Origin: a virus
Reading direction: 5' to 3' (one strand)
IMG/VR virus record: IMGVR_UViG_3300021960_000352
Span: 1 to 29,351 of that record
Length of the DNA: 29,351 bases
Of the stretch, positions 7,201-14,934 are shown piece after piece (the first letter of the stretch is position 1; each line of letters starts with the position of its first letter). Position numbers and translations under genes: made by a program. Under the pieces are notes generated by a model, which saw only the letters and a list, made by a program, of their open reading frames with translations, was not told where the DNA came from and did no database searches.

Positions 7201-9514
7201 TGATAAACTACAGGCCATTTTCGAACATGCGATTTCTACAGCTCGTAAACTAAAGCACGAGTATGTAACCATCGAACATCTAATGTTTAGTATTATGTGC
7301 GATAATGATTCTTATAGATCACTTGAGGAATTCGGAGCTAAGTCAGATTATATTAAAGCTAATTTAGAACACTATCTAAAAAATAATCTATCAGAACTTC
7401 ATACCGATAGTACAGACAAACCAAAAAGAACACACAGCGTAGAACGTGCTTTAAATCGTGCTTTTACACAAACTCTTTTTAGTGGAAGAAATCGTATTGA
7501 AGTTGAAGATATGATTTTGGCTATTCTCGGAGAAAAGAAAAGTTTTGCTCATTATTATCTTTCAAAAGGCAATGTTGATAAAGATAAGTTCTTAGAATTT
7601 TTTACAGATCGTTTCGAAGGCGAAATGATTCAACAAGAAGATGAACAACGATTATCACAGGGCCAGCTAGATAAGATTCTAAATGCTTACTGTGATAACT
7701 TAACACTTAAAGCAAAACAAGGTAAAATTGATCCTCTTATTGGCAGACTAGAAGAACTAGAAGACATCCAGCTAGTATTAGCAAGGCGTACAAAATCAAA
7801 TGTACTACTTATTGGTGAGCCAGGTGTAGGTAAAACTGCACTTGCTGAAGGACTTGCTTTAAAGATTGTAAAAGGTAAAGTTCCAAAATTTATTAAAGAT
7901 CATGTAGTATGGACACTTGATATTTCAGCACTACTAGCAGGAAGTAAGTATAGAGGTGACTTTGAAGAAAGACTAAAAGCAGTTCTTAAAGCATTAGAAA
8001 AGAAAGGCAATGTAATTTTATTCATTGACGAAGCACATATGATGGAAGGTGCTGGTGCGGCAAACGGCAGTTCAAATGATCTAGCAAACATGTTAAAGCC
8101 AATGCTAACCAAGGGAACTATGAAAGTTATTGCTTCAACTACTTGGGAAGAATATCGTAAACACTTTGAAAAAGATCGTGCCCTGATGCGTCGATTCCAA
8201 CGTGTAACTGTAGACGAACCTACACCCGAACTTACTGTAAAAATTATACGTGGTATCAAAAGGTATTACGAAAAATTCCATAATGTAAAAATTACCGACG
8301 GTGCTATTGATACAGCAGTTAAAATGTCAGTAAAATATATGACCGATAAGAAACTTCCAGACAAAGCAATTGATATTATTGACTGTGCTTGTGCTAGATA
8401 CAAAGTCAAGGATGAAGATTTAGAAGCTGAAAACTTTGTAGACATTGAGCAGGTTATGTACGAAGTTAGTAAAATGACTAAAATTCCAATGGAAAATGTT
8501 TCACAGCAAGAAAGCGAAACACTTGCTAAATTAGAAGACAGTCTTAAAAATTCTGTGTTTGGACAAGACGATGCTATTGAAAAATTGTTAGACAAAATTT
8601 TTGTAGCACAATCTGGCATGAAAGCAGATGATAAACCTATCGGTTGTTTCCTATTTGTTGGTCCAACAGGATGTGGTAAAACAGAAACAGCAAAGCAGTT
8701 ATCTGAAAAAATGAGCATGCCACTTGTGCGTTTTGATATGAGTGAATATCAAGAGAAGCATTCAGTAGCAAAATTAATTGGTGCTCCTCCAGGTTATGTA
8801 GGCTATGAAGATGATGCTGGACAGTTAATTACTAAACTACAAGAAAATCCAAACTGTGTACTATTACTAGACGAAGTAGAAAAAGCACACAAAGATGTTT
8901 CAAATGTTTTACTTCAAATAATGGATAACGGATTTGTTACCGGTGGTAATGGTAAAAAAGCAGATGCTCGCAATGCTATCTTATTAATGACATCTAACTT
9001 AGGCGCCGCTGACAATGAACGCAACAGTATCGGATTCGACGATTTAGAAGTTACTGATGAAGACGTAAAAGCAGTTAAAAAGTATTTTGCTCCAGAGTTT
9101 CGTAATAGATTAGATGCTGTTGTTAGATTTGAAAAACTAAAACCAGAAGTGGTTAGAGTAATTGTAGACAAGTTTATTAAAGAACTAAATGAGCAAATCA
9201 AAGATAAGCATGTTGAAATCGTTTTAGATAACAGTTCTAGAGAATGGCTAGCTACAAAAGGATACAGTCCTAAAATGGGGGCAAGACCATTAGGAAGAAT
9301 TATTGATAAAGATATTAAATCCCCCCTTAGCAGACGTATGCTGTTCGGCGATCTTAAAGAAGGCGGAAGAGTTTTTGTTACCTTAAAAGATAACAAACTA
9401 AATTTTAATATTGTTAACTTAGGTGACGAGTTAGATAAATTTCAGAAAAGAGCACTAAAAGCTCATAACAGAATTCAGAAAGGAAACCTGTTACCAAATG
9501 ACGCCAGCACTTAA
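7187..9514 (+). CDS. clpA: ClpA-type AAA+ protein unfoldase
   Basis: A 775-aa two-ring Hsp100 unfoldase. A ClpN adaptor-binding domain (about 1-145) precedes AAA module 1 (Walker A GEPGVGKT 210-217, Walker B LFIDEAH) and module 2 (Walker A GPTGCGKT 492-499, Walker B LLLDEVEKAH, then the C-terminal subdomain with MGARPLGRII). It lacks the long coiled-coil middle domain of ClpB/ClpC, so it is ClpA-like. The tripeptide I615-G616-F617 lies where ClpA has its IGL loop (617-619 in E. coli), which docks on ClpP. No clpP is visible here, so it probably uses the host peptidase. Its length fits the family (758 aa in E. coli). It overlaps both neighbours. Confidence 0.95.
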   Translation: MLEPSDKLQAIFEHAISTARKLKHEYVTIEHLMFSIMCDNDSYRSLEEFGAKSDYIKANLEHYLKNNLSELHTDSTDKPKRTHSVERALNRAFTQTLFSGRNRIEVEDMILAILGEKKSFAHYYLSKGNVDKDKFLEFFTDRFEGEMIQQEDEQRLSQGQLDKILNAYCDNLTLKAKQGKIDPLIGRLEELEDIQLVLARRTKSNVLLIGEPGVGKTALAEGLALKIVKGKVPKFIKDHVVWTLDISALLAGSKYRGDFEERLKAVLKALEKKGNVILFIDEAHMMEGAGAANGSSNDLANMLKPMLTKGTMKVIASTTWEEYRKHFEKDRALMRRFQRVTVDEPTPELTVKIIRGIKRYYEKFHNVKITDGAIDTAVKMSVKYMTDKKLPDKAIDIIDCACARYKVKDEDLEAENFVDIEQVMYEVSKMTKIPMENVSQQESETLAKLEDSLKNSVFGQDDAIEKLLDKIFVAQSGMKADDKPIGCFLFVGPTGCGKTETAKQLSEKMSMPLVRFDMSEYQEKHSVAKLIGAPPGYVGYEDDAGQLITKLQENPNCVLLLDEVEKAHKDVSNVLLQIMDNGFVTGGNGKKADARNAILLMTSNLGAADNERNSIGFDDLEVTDEDVKAVKKYFAPEFRNRLDAVVRFEKLKPEVVRVIVDKFIKELNEQIKDKHVEIVLDNSSREWLATKGYSPKMGARPLGRIIDKDIKSPLSRRMLFGDLKEGGRVFVTLKDNKLNFNIVNLGDELDKFQKRALKAHNRIQKGNLLPNDAST

Positions 9515-10184
9515 AGAAACCAAAAAGTTATTTTATGGAAAATGGGTGTATAAAATCAGCCTGGTTATTCCAGGCTGTTCAGTACTACGTACTAAAAATA
9601 ATACTGAAGATCTAATATATTTTCTATCTGAGTTGCCTTTTAGTTTTCCTGCTAATCAGCATCCACAAAGTTTACAAGCACGAGCTTTGAAATCTAAAAG
9701 TACTTTACTAAAACTTAGTGAAACACTTCAGCATTATAACAAAAAAGATTATACAAAACGTATCGAAGGTGATTTCTTTGATGTATACACAAACAAAAAG
9801 AATATCATTGATGAAATAGATACAGAATTTTCATCTTGTGTAAGATTAATTAGTAAACCTAAAACTAAAAATCTAGACAAGTTGTTACAAAATGAACGTT
9901 CTATATTTGTAAAGGTTCTACCTAAAGAAAAATACGAATATAGAGTTTATTTGAAACCACATAAGGTTTCACAAGATAAAAAAGAGCCTTTTCTTACTTG
10001 GTTAAAAAACCAAGGAGAAAGCACTACATTAAGTCAAAGCCTAATTGATTGGTTTACAAATACTTCAATGAATTGGGATAGACGCTATATTTTAGTCGAT
10101 AATGAAAAAACTCTTTTAATGATTAAGTTACACTCGCCCGATGCTATAGGCACAGTGTACAAATACGAAGTTGTAGATAAATAA
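9498..10184 (+). CDS. Unrecognised 228-aa protein in the chaperone operon
   Basis: I do not recognise this family. The ATG at 9498 lies within the end of clpA (17-nt overlap), with GGAAA upstream, so it is made with the unfoldase. The protein is basic and soluble, begins MTPALKETKKLFYGKW, and has aromatic-rich beta-like segments (KWVYKISLVIPGC, KYEYRVYLKPHK, RYILVDNEKTLLMIKLH) separated by Lys-rich helices. There is no membrane helix, Cys cluster or nucleotide-binding motif. The position suggests a client, adaptor or substrate selector for ClpA, but that is inference from gene order only. Its TAA stop overlaps the next late promoter element. Confidence 0.65.
   Translation: MTPALKETKKLFYGKWVYKISLVIPGCSVLRTKNNTEDLIYFLSELPFSFPANQHPQSLQARALKSKSTLLKLSETLQHYNKKDYTKRIEGDFFDVYTNKKNIIDEIDTEFSSCVRLISKPKTKNLDKLLQNERSIFVKVLPKEKYEYRVYLKPHKVSQDKKEPFLTWLKNQGESTTLSQSLIDWFTNTSMNWDRRYILVDNEKTLLMIKLHSPDAIGTVYKYEVVDK
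10176..10183 (+). promoter_or_regulatory. Late promoter element GATAAATA (leaderless type)
   Basis: A perfect NATAAATA overlaps the stop codon of the upstream gene. It ends exactly 5 nt (ACACT) before the ATG at 10189. No Shine-Dalgarno sequence is present. Confidence 0.6.
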
Positions 10185-10188
10185 CACT

Positions 10189-10539
10189 ATGCCGACACAA
10201 AGTATTGTATTATTAACTAACGAATCAACTGAATCAGTGAACAGCGTCACTTTCTCTTACACAGACAAGCAGAAAGGCGATGGTTACTATAATCTAGGCG
10301 ATGGGCTACACACTGTAACCTATCTAACAGATTCATTTGAGGGTACTATAAAGATGCAAGGTACACTTGCTACTAACCCTACTGAGGATGACTGGTTTGA
10401 CATCGATAACACTGATTTTGGTGCCGATAGTACAACAGCAGGATCAGCATACCGTAACTTTACAGGCAATTTTGTATGGATAAGAGCCGCTTATAACATT
10501 GTAGACGGCACCATCAGCGAAATCCGTTATAATCATTAA
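10189..10539 (+). CDS. Small beta-rich protein, probable virion component
   Basis: A 116-aa acidic protein made of short beta-like strands and Thr/Ser/Gly turns. It has no signal peptide or membrane helix. The ending, with FTGNFVWIRAAYNI and a final GTISEIRYNH, resembles repeats that I associate with phage tail, fibre or head-decoration proteins in marine phages, but I cannot name a family. It has its own late promoter element and apparently no ribosome site, so it may be translated from a leaderless mRNA. Late control and composition favour a structural role over an enzyme. Confidence 0.6.
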   Translation: MPTQSIVLLTNESTESVNSVTFSYTDKQKGDGYYNLGDGLHTVTYLTDSFEGTIKMQGTLATNPTEDDWFDIDNTDFGADSTTAGSAYRNFTGNFVWIRAAYNIVDGTISEIRYNH

Positions 10540-10551
10540 CTGCGTAACGAC

Positions 10552-10559
10552 GATAAATA
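10552..10559 (+). promoter_or_regulatory. Late promoter element GATAAATA before the candidate internal-protein cluster
   Basis: A perfect NATAAATA lies in the 53-nt gap between two genes. T4-like spacing places the start near 10565, giving a short leader with TTAGGGGAC before the ATG at 10593. It probably drives much of the 10.6-17 kb cluster. Confidence 0.65.
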
Positions 10560-10592
10560 TAGTATAACACAACCTTAGGGGACTTTTATACT

Positions 10593-12050
10593 ATGCGCGA
10601 TATTATCATTAAACTCAAGCAAATTGAGGAATCACACACAGAACCGTCCGGCCCGCAAGTAGGCGACGAATTCGGTCTTAGTTTTTCAGACGATTTAGAA
10701 ATTTCAACCACTATTACAGACATTTTAGAAGATGGTATTGTTGTCGAAATGGACGACGATGCTATAGCACACATGACGGAAAATGGTGTAAACTTATATG
10801 ACGGCGAAATTACCGAAACAGAAGCACAAAAAGGCTTAGACGGTAAACGCTGTTGGAAAGGTTACAGACGTCAAGGCACTAAGATGAAAGGTGGAAAACG
10901 TGTAGATAATTGTGTTAAGGTAGGCGAAGGTATTGAAGAAGCAGGTGTTGAAGAAATGCAGCCTGTACATGATATGACTGATACAGAAAGAATGTTATCC
11001 GACATTGGTAGATTGATTGGCGACATGGCTAACGCAATTCCTTTGAAAGGTGCTTCAGATGATGACGTTCAATATAGTATGGATTTAGGACAATTAGGTC
11101 TTAAGTTAACCGACGGCGGAATTAAAAGCATGAAAGATTTGAAAAATTTCACCGATAGCGCAAGAAGTGATGCTGACAGACTAATAAAAGATTTTGAAGA
11201 AGCAGTTAAGAAATACAAAGCAGGCGAAAGATTTGATCGCAGTAAAATTAAAGACCCTAACCCAGAAACTGTTGATACTGGAGAAAGCGCAGAACTAGAT
11301 AGAGTTAGACAACTATCAGGTCTACAAACAGAAGGACATGGTCCTGAAGTTGATAGCTTCCTTGAAAAGGTTGCGGCAAATCCAGAAGAAGGATGGGACT
11401 TGTTGTATGATGCGGCAAGTGGAAAACACGGCGATAAGATTTATAAAGCTGTAATGGACATGTACAATGATGTATCAGCTGATAACGGTTATCACCCAGA
11501 TGATGATTTTGAAAAGATCTATGATCGCATGTTAGATAACATCGAAGCTGATTATGGTCCTAAAGAAAGTTTTGGAGAAAGTCAAATTTCAGAACTATCT
11601 CCAGAATTATTAAATCGATACAAAGATGCCGCTTTCAGTGATGCCGCAAAAGGAATGGCTAAAAAGAGAATGGGCACAATGTCTACAAAAGACGCTTACG
11701 ATAATGAGAAGAAACGCTACGCAGGTATTGATCAAGCCAAGTTCCTTTTAAAAATGAAAGCATTAAAAGCCAAGAAACAAGGAAAAATGTCAGACGATAT
11801 TAATGTCGATGAAGCAGAGTATCAAGGACGCAAAGTATCGCTAGGCAAGCCTACAAGAGGCGACGTTAAGAAGTTTAAAGTATATGTTAAGAATCCAAAA
11901 GGTAATGTAGTTAAAGTTAACTTTGGTGACCCTAACATGAAGATTAAAAAGTCTAATCCAGCAAGACGCAGAAGTTTCCGTGCTAGACATAACTGTGCTA
12001 ATCCTGGTCCAAGACATAAGGCACGTTATTGGTCATGCCGAAAGTGGTAA
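10593..12050 (+). CDS. Multi-module candidate internal head protein with protease-type cleavage sites
   Basis: This 485-aa mosaic protein is not a known enzyme. It opens MRDIIIKLKQIEE, a helix ending in hydrophobic-X-Glu like a T4 capsid-targeting peptide. A beta-rich domain (about 20-75) is followed by a two-Cys basic motif with CWKGY (C87, C107). A possible cleavage site IEE is at 114-116 and a helical domain at about 126-225. A second signal-like segment ends in LQTE (to E247) before an acidic domain (about 250-325). QISE leads into a helical region with LLNRYKDAAF. The C-terminal domain ends in a basic two-Cys motif (C468, C482) with SFRARHNC and ARYWSC. Similar modules recur in marine T4-like phages. 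A packaged, processed core or internal protein is my inference. Confidence 0.75.
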   Translation: MRDIIIKLKQIEESHTEPSGPQVGDEFGLSFSDDLEISTTITDILEDGIVVEMDDDAIAHMTENGVNLYDGEITETEAQKGLDGKRCWKGYRRQGTKMKGGKRVDNCVKVGEGIEEAGVEEMQPVHDMTDTERMLSDIGRLIGDMANAIPLKGASDDDVQYSMDLGQLGLKLTDGGIKSMKDLKNFTDSARSDADRLIKDFEEAVKKYKAGERFDRSKIKDPNPETVDTGESAELDRVRQLSGLQTEGHGPEVDSFLEKVAANPEEGWDLLYDAASGKHGDKIYKAVMDMYNDVSADNGYHPDDDFEKIYDRMLDNIEADYGPKESFGESQISELSPELLNRYKDAAFSDAAKGMAKKRMGTMSTKDAYDNEKKRYAGIDQAKFLLKMKALKAKKQGKMSDDINVDEAEYQGRKVSLGKPTRGDVKKFKVYVKNPKGNVVKVNFGDPNMKIKKSNPARRRSFRARHNCANPGPRHKARYWSCRKW

Positions 12051-12059
12051 GGAGAAGTC

Positions 12060-12404
12060 ATGCGCTTAATGGAGTTATTTTCATCGGATCCAACTAACCA
12101 AGATCCACGTTTATCCAAAGACATCAACTATCTCGATGATCTTAAATTCTATATGGATAACGATAATGAACAGTTGACAAATGTTTTATTTCCTGCTATA
12201 AAAGCACATAAAGAAAATATAGATGATGAAAGTGCTTATAGACATTATATGAAACCTATTAAAATCACAATTGAAAAATATTGTAACCAATTTGATTTAG
12301 ATGATATTAAAGATAAAATTTTCACAGACGAAAATCTAATTCAACTGGCAAAAAGATTTGCTGAAGAGCAAAAGGCACATATTGGAAATAAGGACTACGA
12401 TTAA
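12060..12404 (+). CDS. Unrecognised 114-aa acidic protein
   Basis: The N-terminus MRLMELFSSD resembles the short amphipathic targeting peptides of neighbouring genes but lacks the terminal Glu. The rest is helical and acidic (DDLKFYMDNDNEQL, HYMKPIKITIEKYC), with no catalytic motif or membrane helix. A strong AAGGAG site lies 5 nt before the ATG, and the stop overlaps the next ATG (TAATG), so it is coupled to the nucleotidyltransferase gene. Similar small proteins occur at this position in marine T4-like phages as far as I recall. Function unknown. Confidence 0.65.
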   Translation: MRLMELFSSDPTNQDPRLSKDINYLDDLKFYMDNDNEQLTNVLFPAIKAHKENIDDESAYRHYMKPIKITIEKYCNQFDLDDIKDKIFTDENLIQLAKRFAEEQKAHIGNKDYD

Positions 12405-14041
12405 TGAGATTATTTGATCTGTTCGAGGATAAATTAAAAACAGCCGTAATTGGTTTTGGGAGAATGAATCCTCCAACAACAGGTCACGGTGTGCTAGTGG
12501 ATGCTATCAATGCTAAGGCAAAACAGCATGGTGGTGATCCTATGTTATTTTTAACAATGACCCATACACCTTTTCTAACTGACAAAACACAAAAACTTAG
12601 ACCATGGGATAAAATTAAAAATCCATTACAATGGAAACAAAAACTAGAGTACGCACAAAAGTTTTTTAATATTCCTATTAGTACAGATCCTAGCCTAAAC
12701 ACTATTATGGCTGTTATGAAAAGTTTAGAAACAAAAGGCTACGAAAAAGTAGTTCTTGTTTGCGGTTCTGATAGAGTAAAAGAATTTGAAACACAAGTTC
12801 TTCCTTACAACAATACACCTGATCAATCAGGCAACATTGCTTTTAATATTAAAGAAGTAAGTGTAGAAGAAGGCGGATTTAGAGACGAAGAAGCAGATGA
12901 TGCTAGTGGCATGAGCGCAAGTAAAATGCGTGAAGCGGCCGCTACCAACGACTTTGAAAGTTTTAAACAGGGTGTACCTGTAGAAAGTTTAGCAAAGAAA
13001 ATGTTTGACGATGTACGCCAAGGACTTGGTATGAATCATCAAAAACAAACAGAAGATTTAACAGTAAAGCAACAGCGTCCTAAACTGGACGTTATATACA
13101 ATATAGCAGATCGCAAAGATGCTAAACCTTTTCCATTAAGTTATAAAGACACGGGCGGAGCAAGTACAGGTGGTATGGTTTATATTACTCCTGATGTTGC
13201 TAGAAAGTTTGTTTCTTTTTATGAGAAACGAGCAGACGACGAACAACAATTAATGCAGAAAGCACTTAAAAGTGTAAGTGGACTTAGAAACCTATTTAAA
13301 AATATTGGACTAGGTGATGTTGAAGTTAAGATGGATCCAAAAGCAGAACCTTCGGTTCCTAAAAATCCATTAGATGCATTACTCCAAAGTGAAAATGCTA
13401 CAGTTGTAAAGCCTATGGGAGCTCCAATCAAAAGAACTAATCCAGTTGCTAAAAATGCTAATGCTACTATTGGGGGCGGCGGCGCTGGCGCACACACAGA
13501 TCAAAAGAAAAGAATTAAAAGCGGATACCGTAAGCACAAAGGTAAGCAATACGATATGAATTCAATTGCTGAAGGCTATCGAGATATAGAAATCATGGGG
13601 CATACATATATGCCTGACGAAGATCGTGAAGACGATAACGTAAAGATTTGGCATACCATTGTGACTCCACAAGGTAAGACCGTTGACGCCGACTTTACTC
13701 CATACGCATATATGGATAAAGAGGATCTTAAACTTTATATTAAGTTAAAGTATCCAAAACGTCAAGGCGCAGGCCCTCTCGATAAAAAAGATCTACAGAA
13801 GATGGCCAACGCAATCGGTATTGCCAAACTTGATCCTGAAATGGCTAACGCTGGTAAAACCAATGAAGAAGAATACGATACGCAACGTGATAGAGATGCT
13901 GTAAGTGGTAAGCCACGTAAATCATACTTTACACCAAGTAAAGGTAAAATGTCTAAAGACGAACTTGCTAAAGCTAGAGAACGTAAAGAAAAAGCAGAAA
14001 AGGCCGCTGTAGATAATATTAAAAAAGCTCTGGGGAAATAA
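12404..14041 (+). CDS. Nucleotidyltransferase-domain protein with candidate capsid-targeting peptide
   Basis: A 545-aa multidomain protein. After an N-terminal MRLFDLFE peptide, residues 11-205 form a cytidylyl/adenylyltransferase fold of the NMNAT/PPAT superfamily. It has the HxGH-type motif in GRMNPPTTGHG (TTGH 25-28), GSDRVKEF (121-128), and the SxSKMREA loop (171-178) matching the family ISSTxxR. The substrate could be NMN or another nucleotide and cannot be read off. A middle region (about 215-320) is helical, then a Gly-rich linker (about 350-360) leads to a basic stretch. SIAE at 387-390 precedes a small C-terminal domain and a Lys-rich tail. It could act in NAD metabolism or, if packaged, as an injected host modifier. 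The superfamily is secure, the role is not. Confidence 0.8.
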   Translation: MRLFDLFEDKLKTAVIGFGRMNPPTTGHGVLVDAINAKAKQHGGDPMLFLTMTHTPFLTDKTQKLRPWDKIKNPLQWKQKLEYAQKFFNIPISTDPSLNTIMAVMKSLETKGYEKVVLVCGSDRVKEFETQVLPYNNTPDQSGNIAFNIKEVSVEEGGFRDEEADDASGMSASKMREAAATNDFESFKQGVPVESLAKKMFDDVRQGLGMNHQKQTEDLTVKQQRPKLDVIYNIADRKDAKPFPLSYKDTGGASTGGMVYITPDVARKFVSFYEKRADDEQQLMQKALKSVSGLRNLFKNIGLGDVEVKMDPKAEPSVPKNPLDALLQSENATVVKPMGAPIKRTNPVAKNANATIGGGGAGAHTDQKKRIKSGYRKHKGKQYDMNSIAEGYRDIEIMGHTYMPDEDREDDNVKIWHTIVTPQGKTVDADFTPYAYMDKEDLKLYIKLKYPKRQGAGPLDKKDLQKMANAIGIAKLDPEMANAGKTNEEEYDTQRDRDAVSGKPRKSYFTPSKGKMSKDELAKARERKEKAEKAAVDNIKKALGK

Positions 14042-14263
14042 ATGGACCTGGATACACTTAAAAAATTAGCGGGCATTAACGAATTCAAAGGTTACACACC
14101 CTACGAAGGGTCAAACATATCAGTAACCGGAACAGAAAAAAAACGTATAGAAAGAGAAGACAATATTCGTCCAGGTACTCCAGAATGGTTTAAACTTTGG
14201 TTTAGCAGACCGTACTGGAAAGGACAAGAATATCCACCAGGATTACGAGGACGAAAAAAATGA
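14042..14263 (+). CDS. Small basic protein with LAGINE leader
   Basis: A 73-aa protein starting directly after the upstream stop. It opens MDLDTLKKLAGINEF. The LxxLKKLAGxxE helix resembles an internal segment of the 10593 gene product (residues 235-247) and ends in Ile-Asn-Glu, a T4 prohead-protease-type site. The remainder contains GYTPYEGSNIS and RPGTPEWFKLWFSRPYW, a block that I recall from other marine T4-like phages. It ends in GLRGRKK. There is no membrane helix. It overlaps the IscA-like gene by ATGA. Function unknown. A packaged peptide is possible. Confidence 0.65.
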   Translation: MDLDTLKKLAGINEFKGYTPYEGSNISVTGTEKKRIEREDNIRPGTPEWFKLWFSRPYWKGQEYPPGLRGRKK

Positions 14264-14589
14264 TTACCTTGACTGAATCTGCTAAAGAAAAGATAACCAG
14301 TTTATTACAAGAAGAAAATGACCCTGGTTTAGCTGTCAGAACTTTTGTAGAAGGCGGTGGATGTCAAGGTTTTCAATACGGATTTACTTTCGATAAAGAC
14401 ATTGCTGATGACGATTTAGTAATTGAAATTAGTCAAGATGCCAAAATGGTAGTCGACAGCATGAGTACACTGTATCTAGCAGGAAGTACTATTGATTATA
14501 ATAACGATTTAATGAACAGTGGGTTTAATATTAAAAATCCAAATGCGGCAAGTTCTTGTAGTTGTGGAAGTAGTTTTGCGTGTGGGTAA
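14260..14589 (+). CDS. A-type Fe-S cluster carrier (IscA/ErpA/HesB family)
   Basis: A 109-aa scaffold or carrier protein that binds iron or an Fe-S cluster and passes it to apoproteins. The three family cysteines are in place: C35 in GGGCQGFQYGF, and C100 and C102 in the C-terminal SSCSCGSSF motif, nearly identical in position to E. coli IscA (35, 99, 101). The length is complete. The start overlaps the preceding gene by ATGA. Unlike its neighbours it has no capsid-targeting-like N-terminus, so it should act in the infected cell. HesB-like genes are known in T4-like cyanophages. Together with the phage ferredoxin it suggests control of host Fe-S supply. Confidence 0.93.
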   Translation: MITLTESAKEKITSLLQEENDPGLAVRTFVEGGGCQGFQYGFTFDKDIADDDLVIEISQDAKMVVDSMSTLYLAGSTIDYNNDLMNSGFNIKNPNAASSCSCGSSFACG

Positions 14590-14592
14590 GAT

Positions 14593-14934
14593 ATGAGAGC
14601 TAAAGAATTTTTAACTGAAAGAGAATATGTAGATATGATTAGCGATCCTCTAGCCTATACTAGAGAGTTTCCTAGCATGCCTAGTTCCGATCCTTATCTA
14701 ATGTATAGATTTAGTATGCAAATGGCAAACCATGAAGCACCACCAGAAGGTCCGGCAGCCAATCATGCTATTGTTACTACATACACAAAAGAAGATGATA
14801 AAATTGTAAAGGCCGCTGAAAAAGCATCAGGTCACAAAGGTAGACAACTTGCTAATCAATCAATGGACGAACCACAAGACACCAATACAGTAAGTCCAGT
14901 GGCACCAAAGAAGAAAAATAGGTATGGTGTTTAA
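14593..14934 (+). CDS. Conserved small T4-like phage protein with MRAKEFLTE leader
   Basis: A 113-aa protein. Its N-terminus MRAKEFLTE is strikingly close to the T4 internal-protein targeting peptide MKTYQEFIAE, with the same Glu-aromatic-aliphatic-X-Glu ending. The body contains PSMPSSDPYLMYRFSMQMA and VTTYTKEDDKIV, and ends in a Pro/Lys-rich VSPVAPKKKNRYGV. This matches, from memory, a protein family conserved in marine T4-like phages without known function. It is soluble, with no cysteines and no enzyme motif. The stop overlaps the next ATG (TAATG). I infer that it may be packaged in the capsid. Confidence 0.7.
   Translation: MRAKEFLTEREYVDMISDPLAYTREFPSMPSSDPYLMYRFSMQMANHEAPPEGPAANHAIVTTYTKEDDKIVKAAEKASGHKGRQLANQSMDEPQDTNTVSPVAPKKKNRYGV

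Noticed and set aside
8266-8718. Long minus-strand ORF opposite clpA (and others at 7900, 8914, 13219, 18374)
   Set aside because: Ser/Leu/Ile-rich shadow translations antisense to clear genes, without start signals or domain features.
12175-12203. TTGACA-17-TATAAA inside the 12060 gene
   Set aside because: It has promoter spacing but lies within coding sequence, far from a gene start. It could drive the 12404 gene but is as easily chance in AT-rich DNA.
13345-13365. GAACC-TTC-GGTTC hairpin in the 12404 gene
   Set aside because: Short, inside coding sequence, no T run. Probably codon coincidence.
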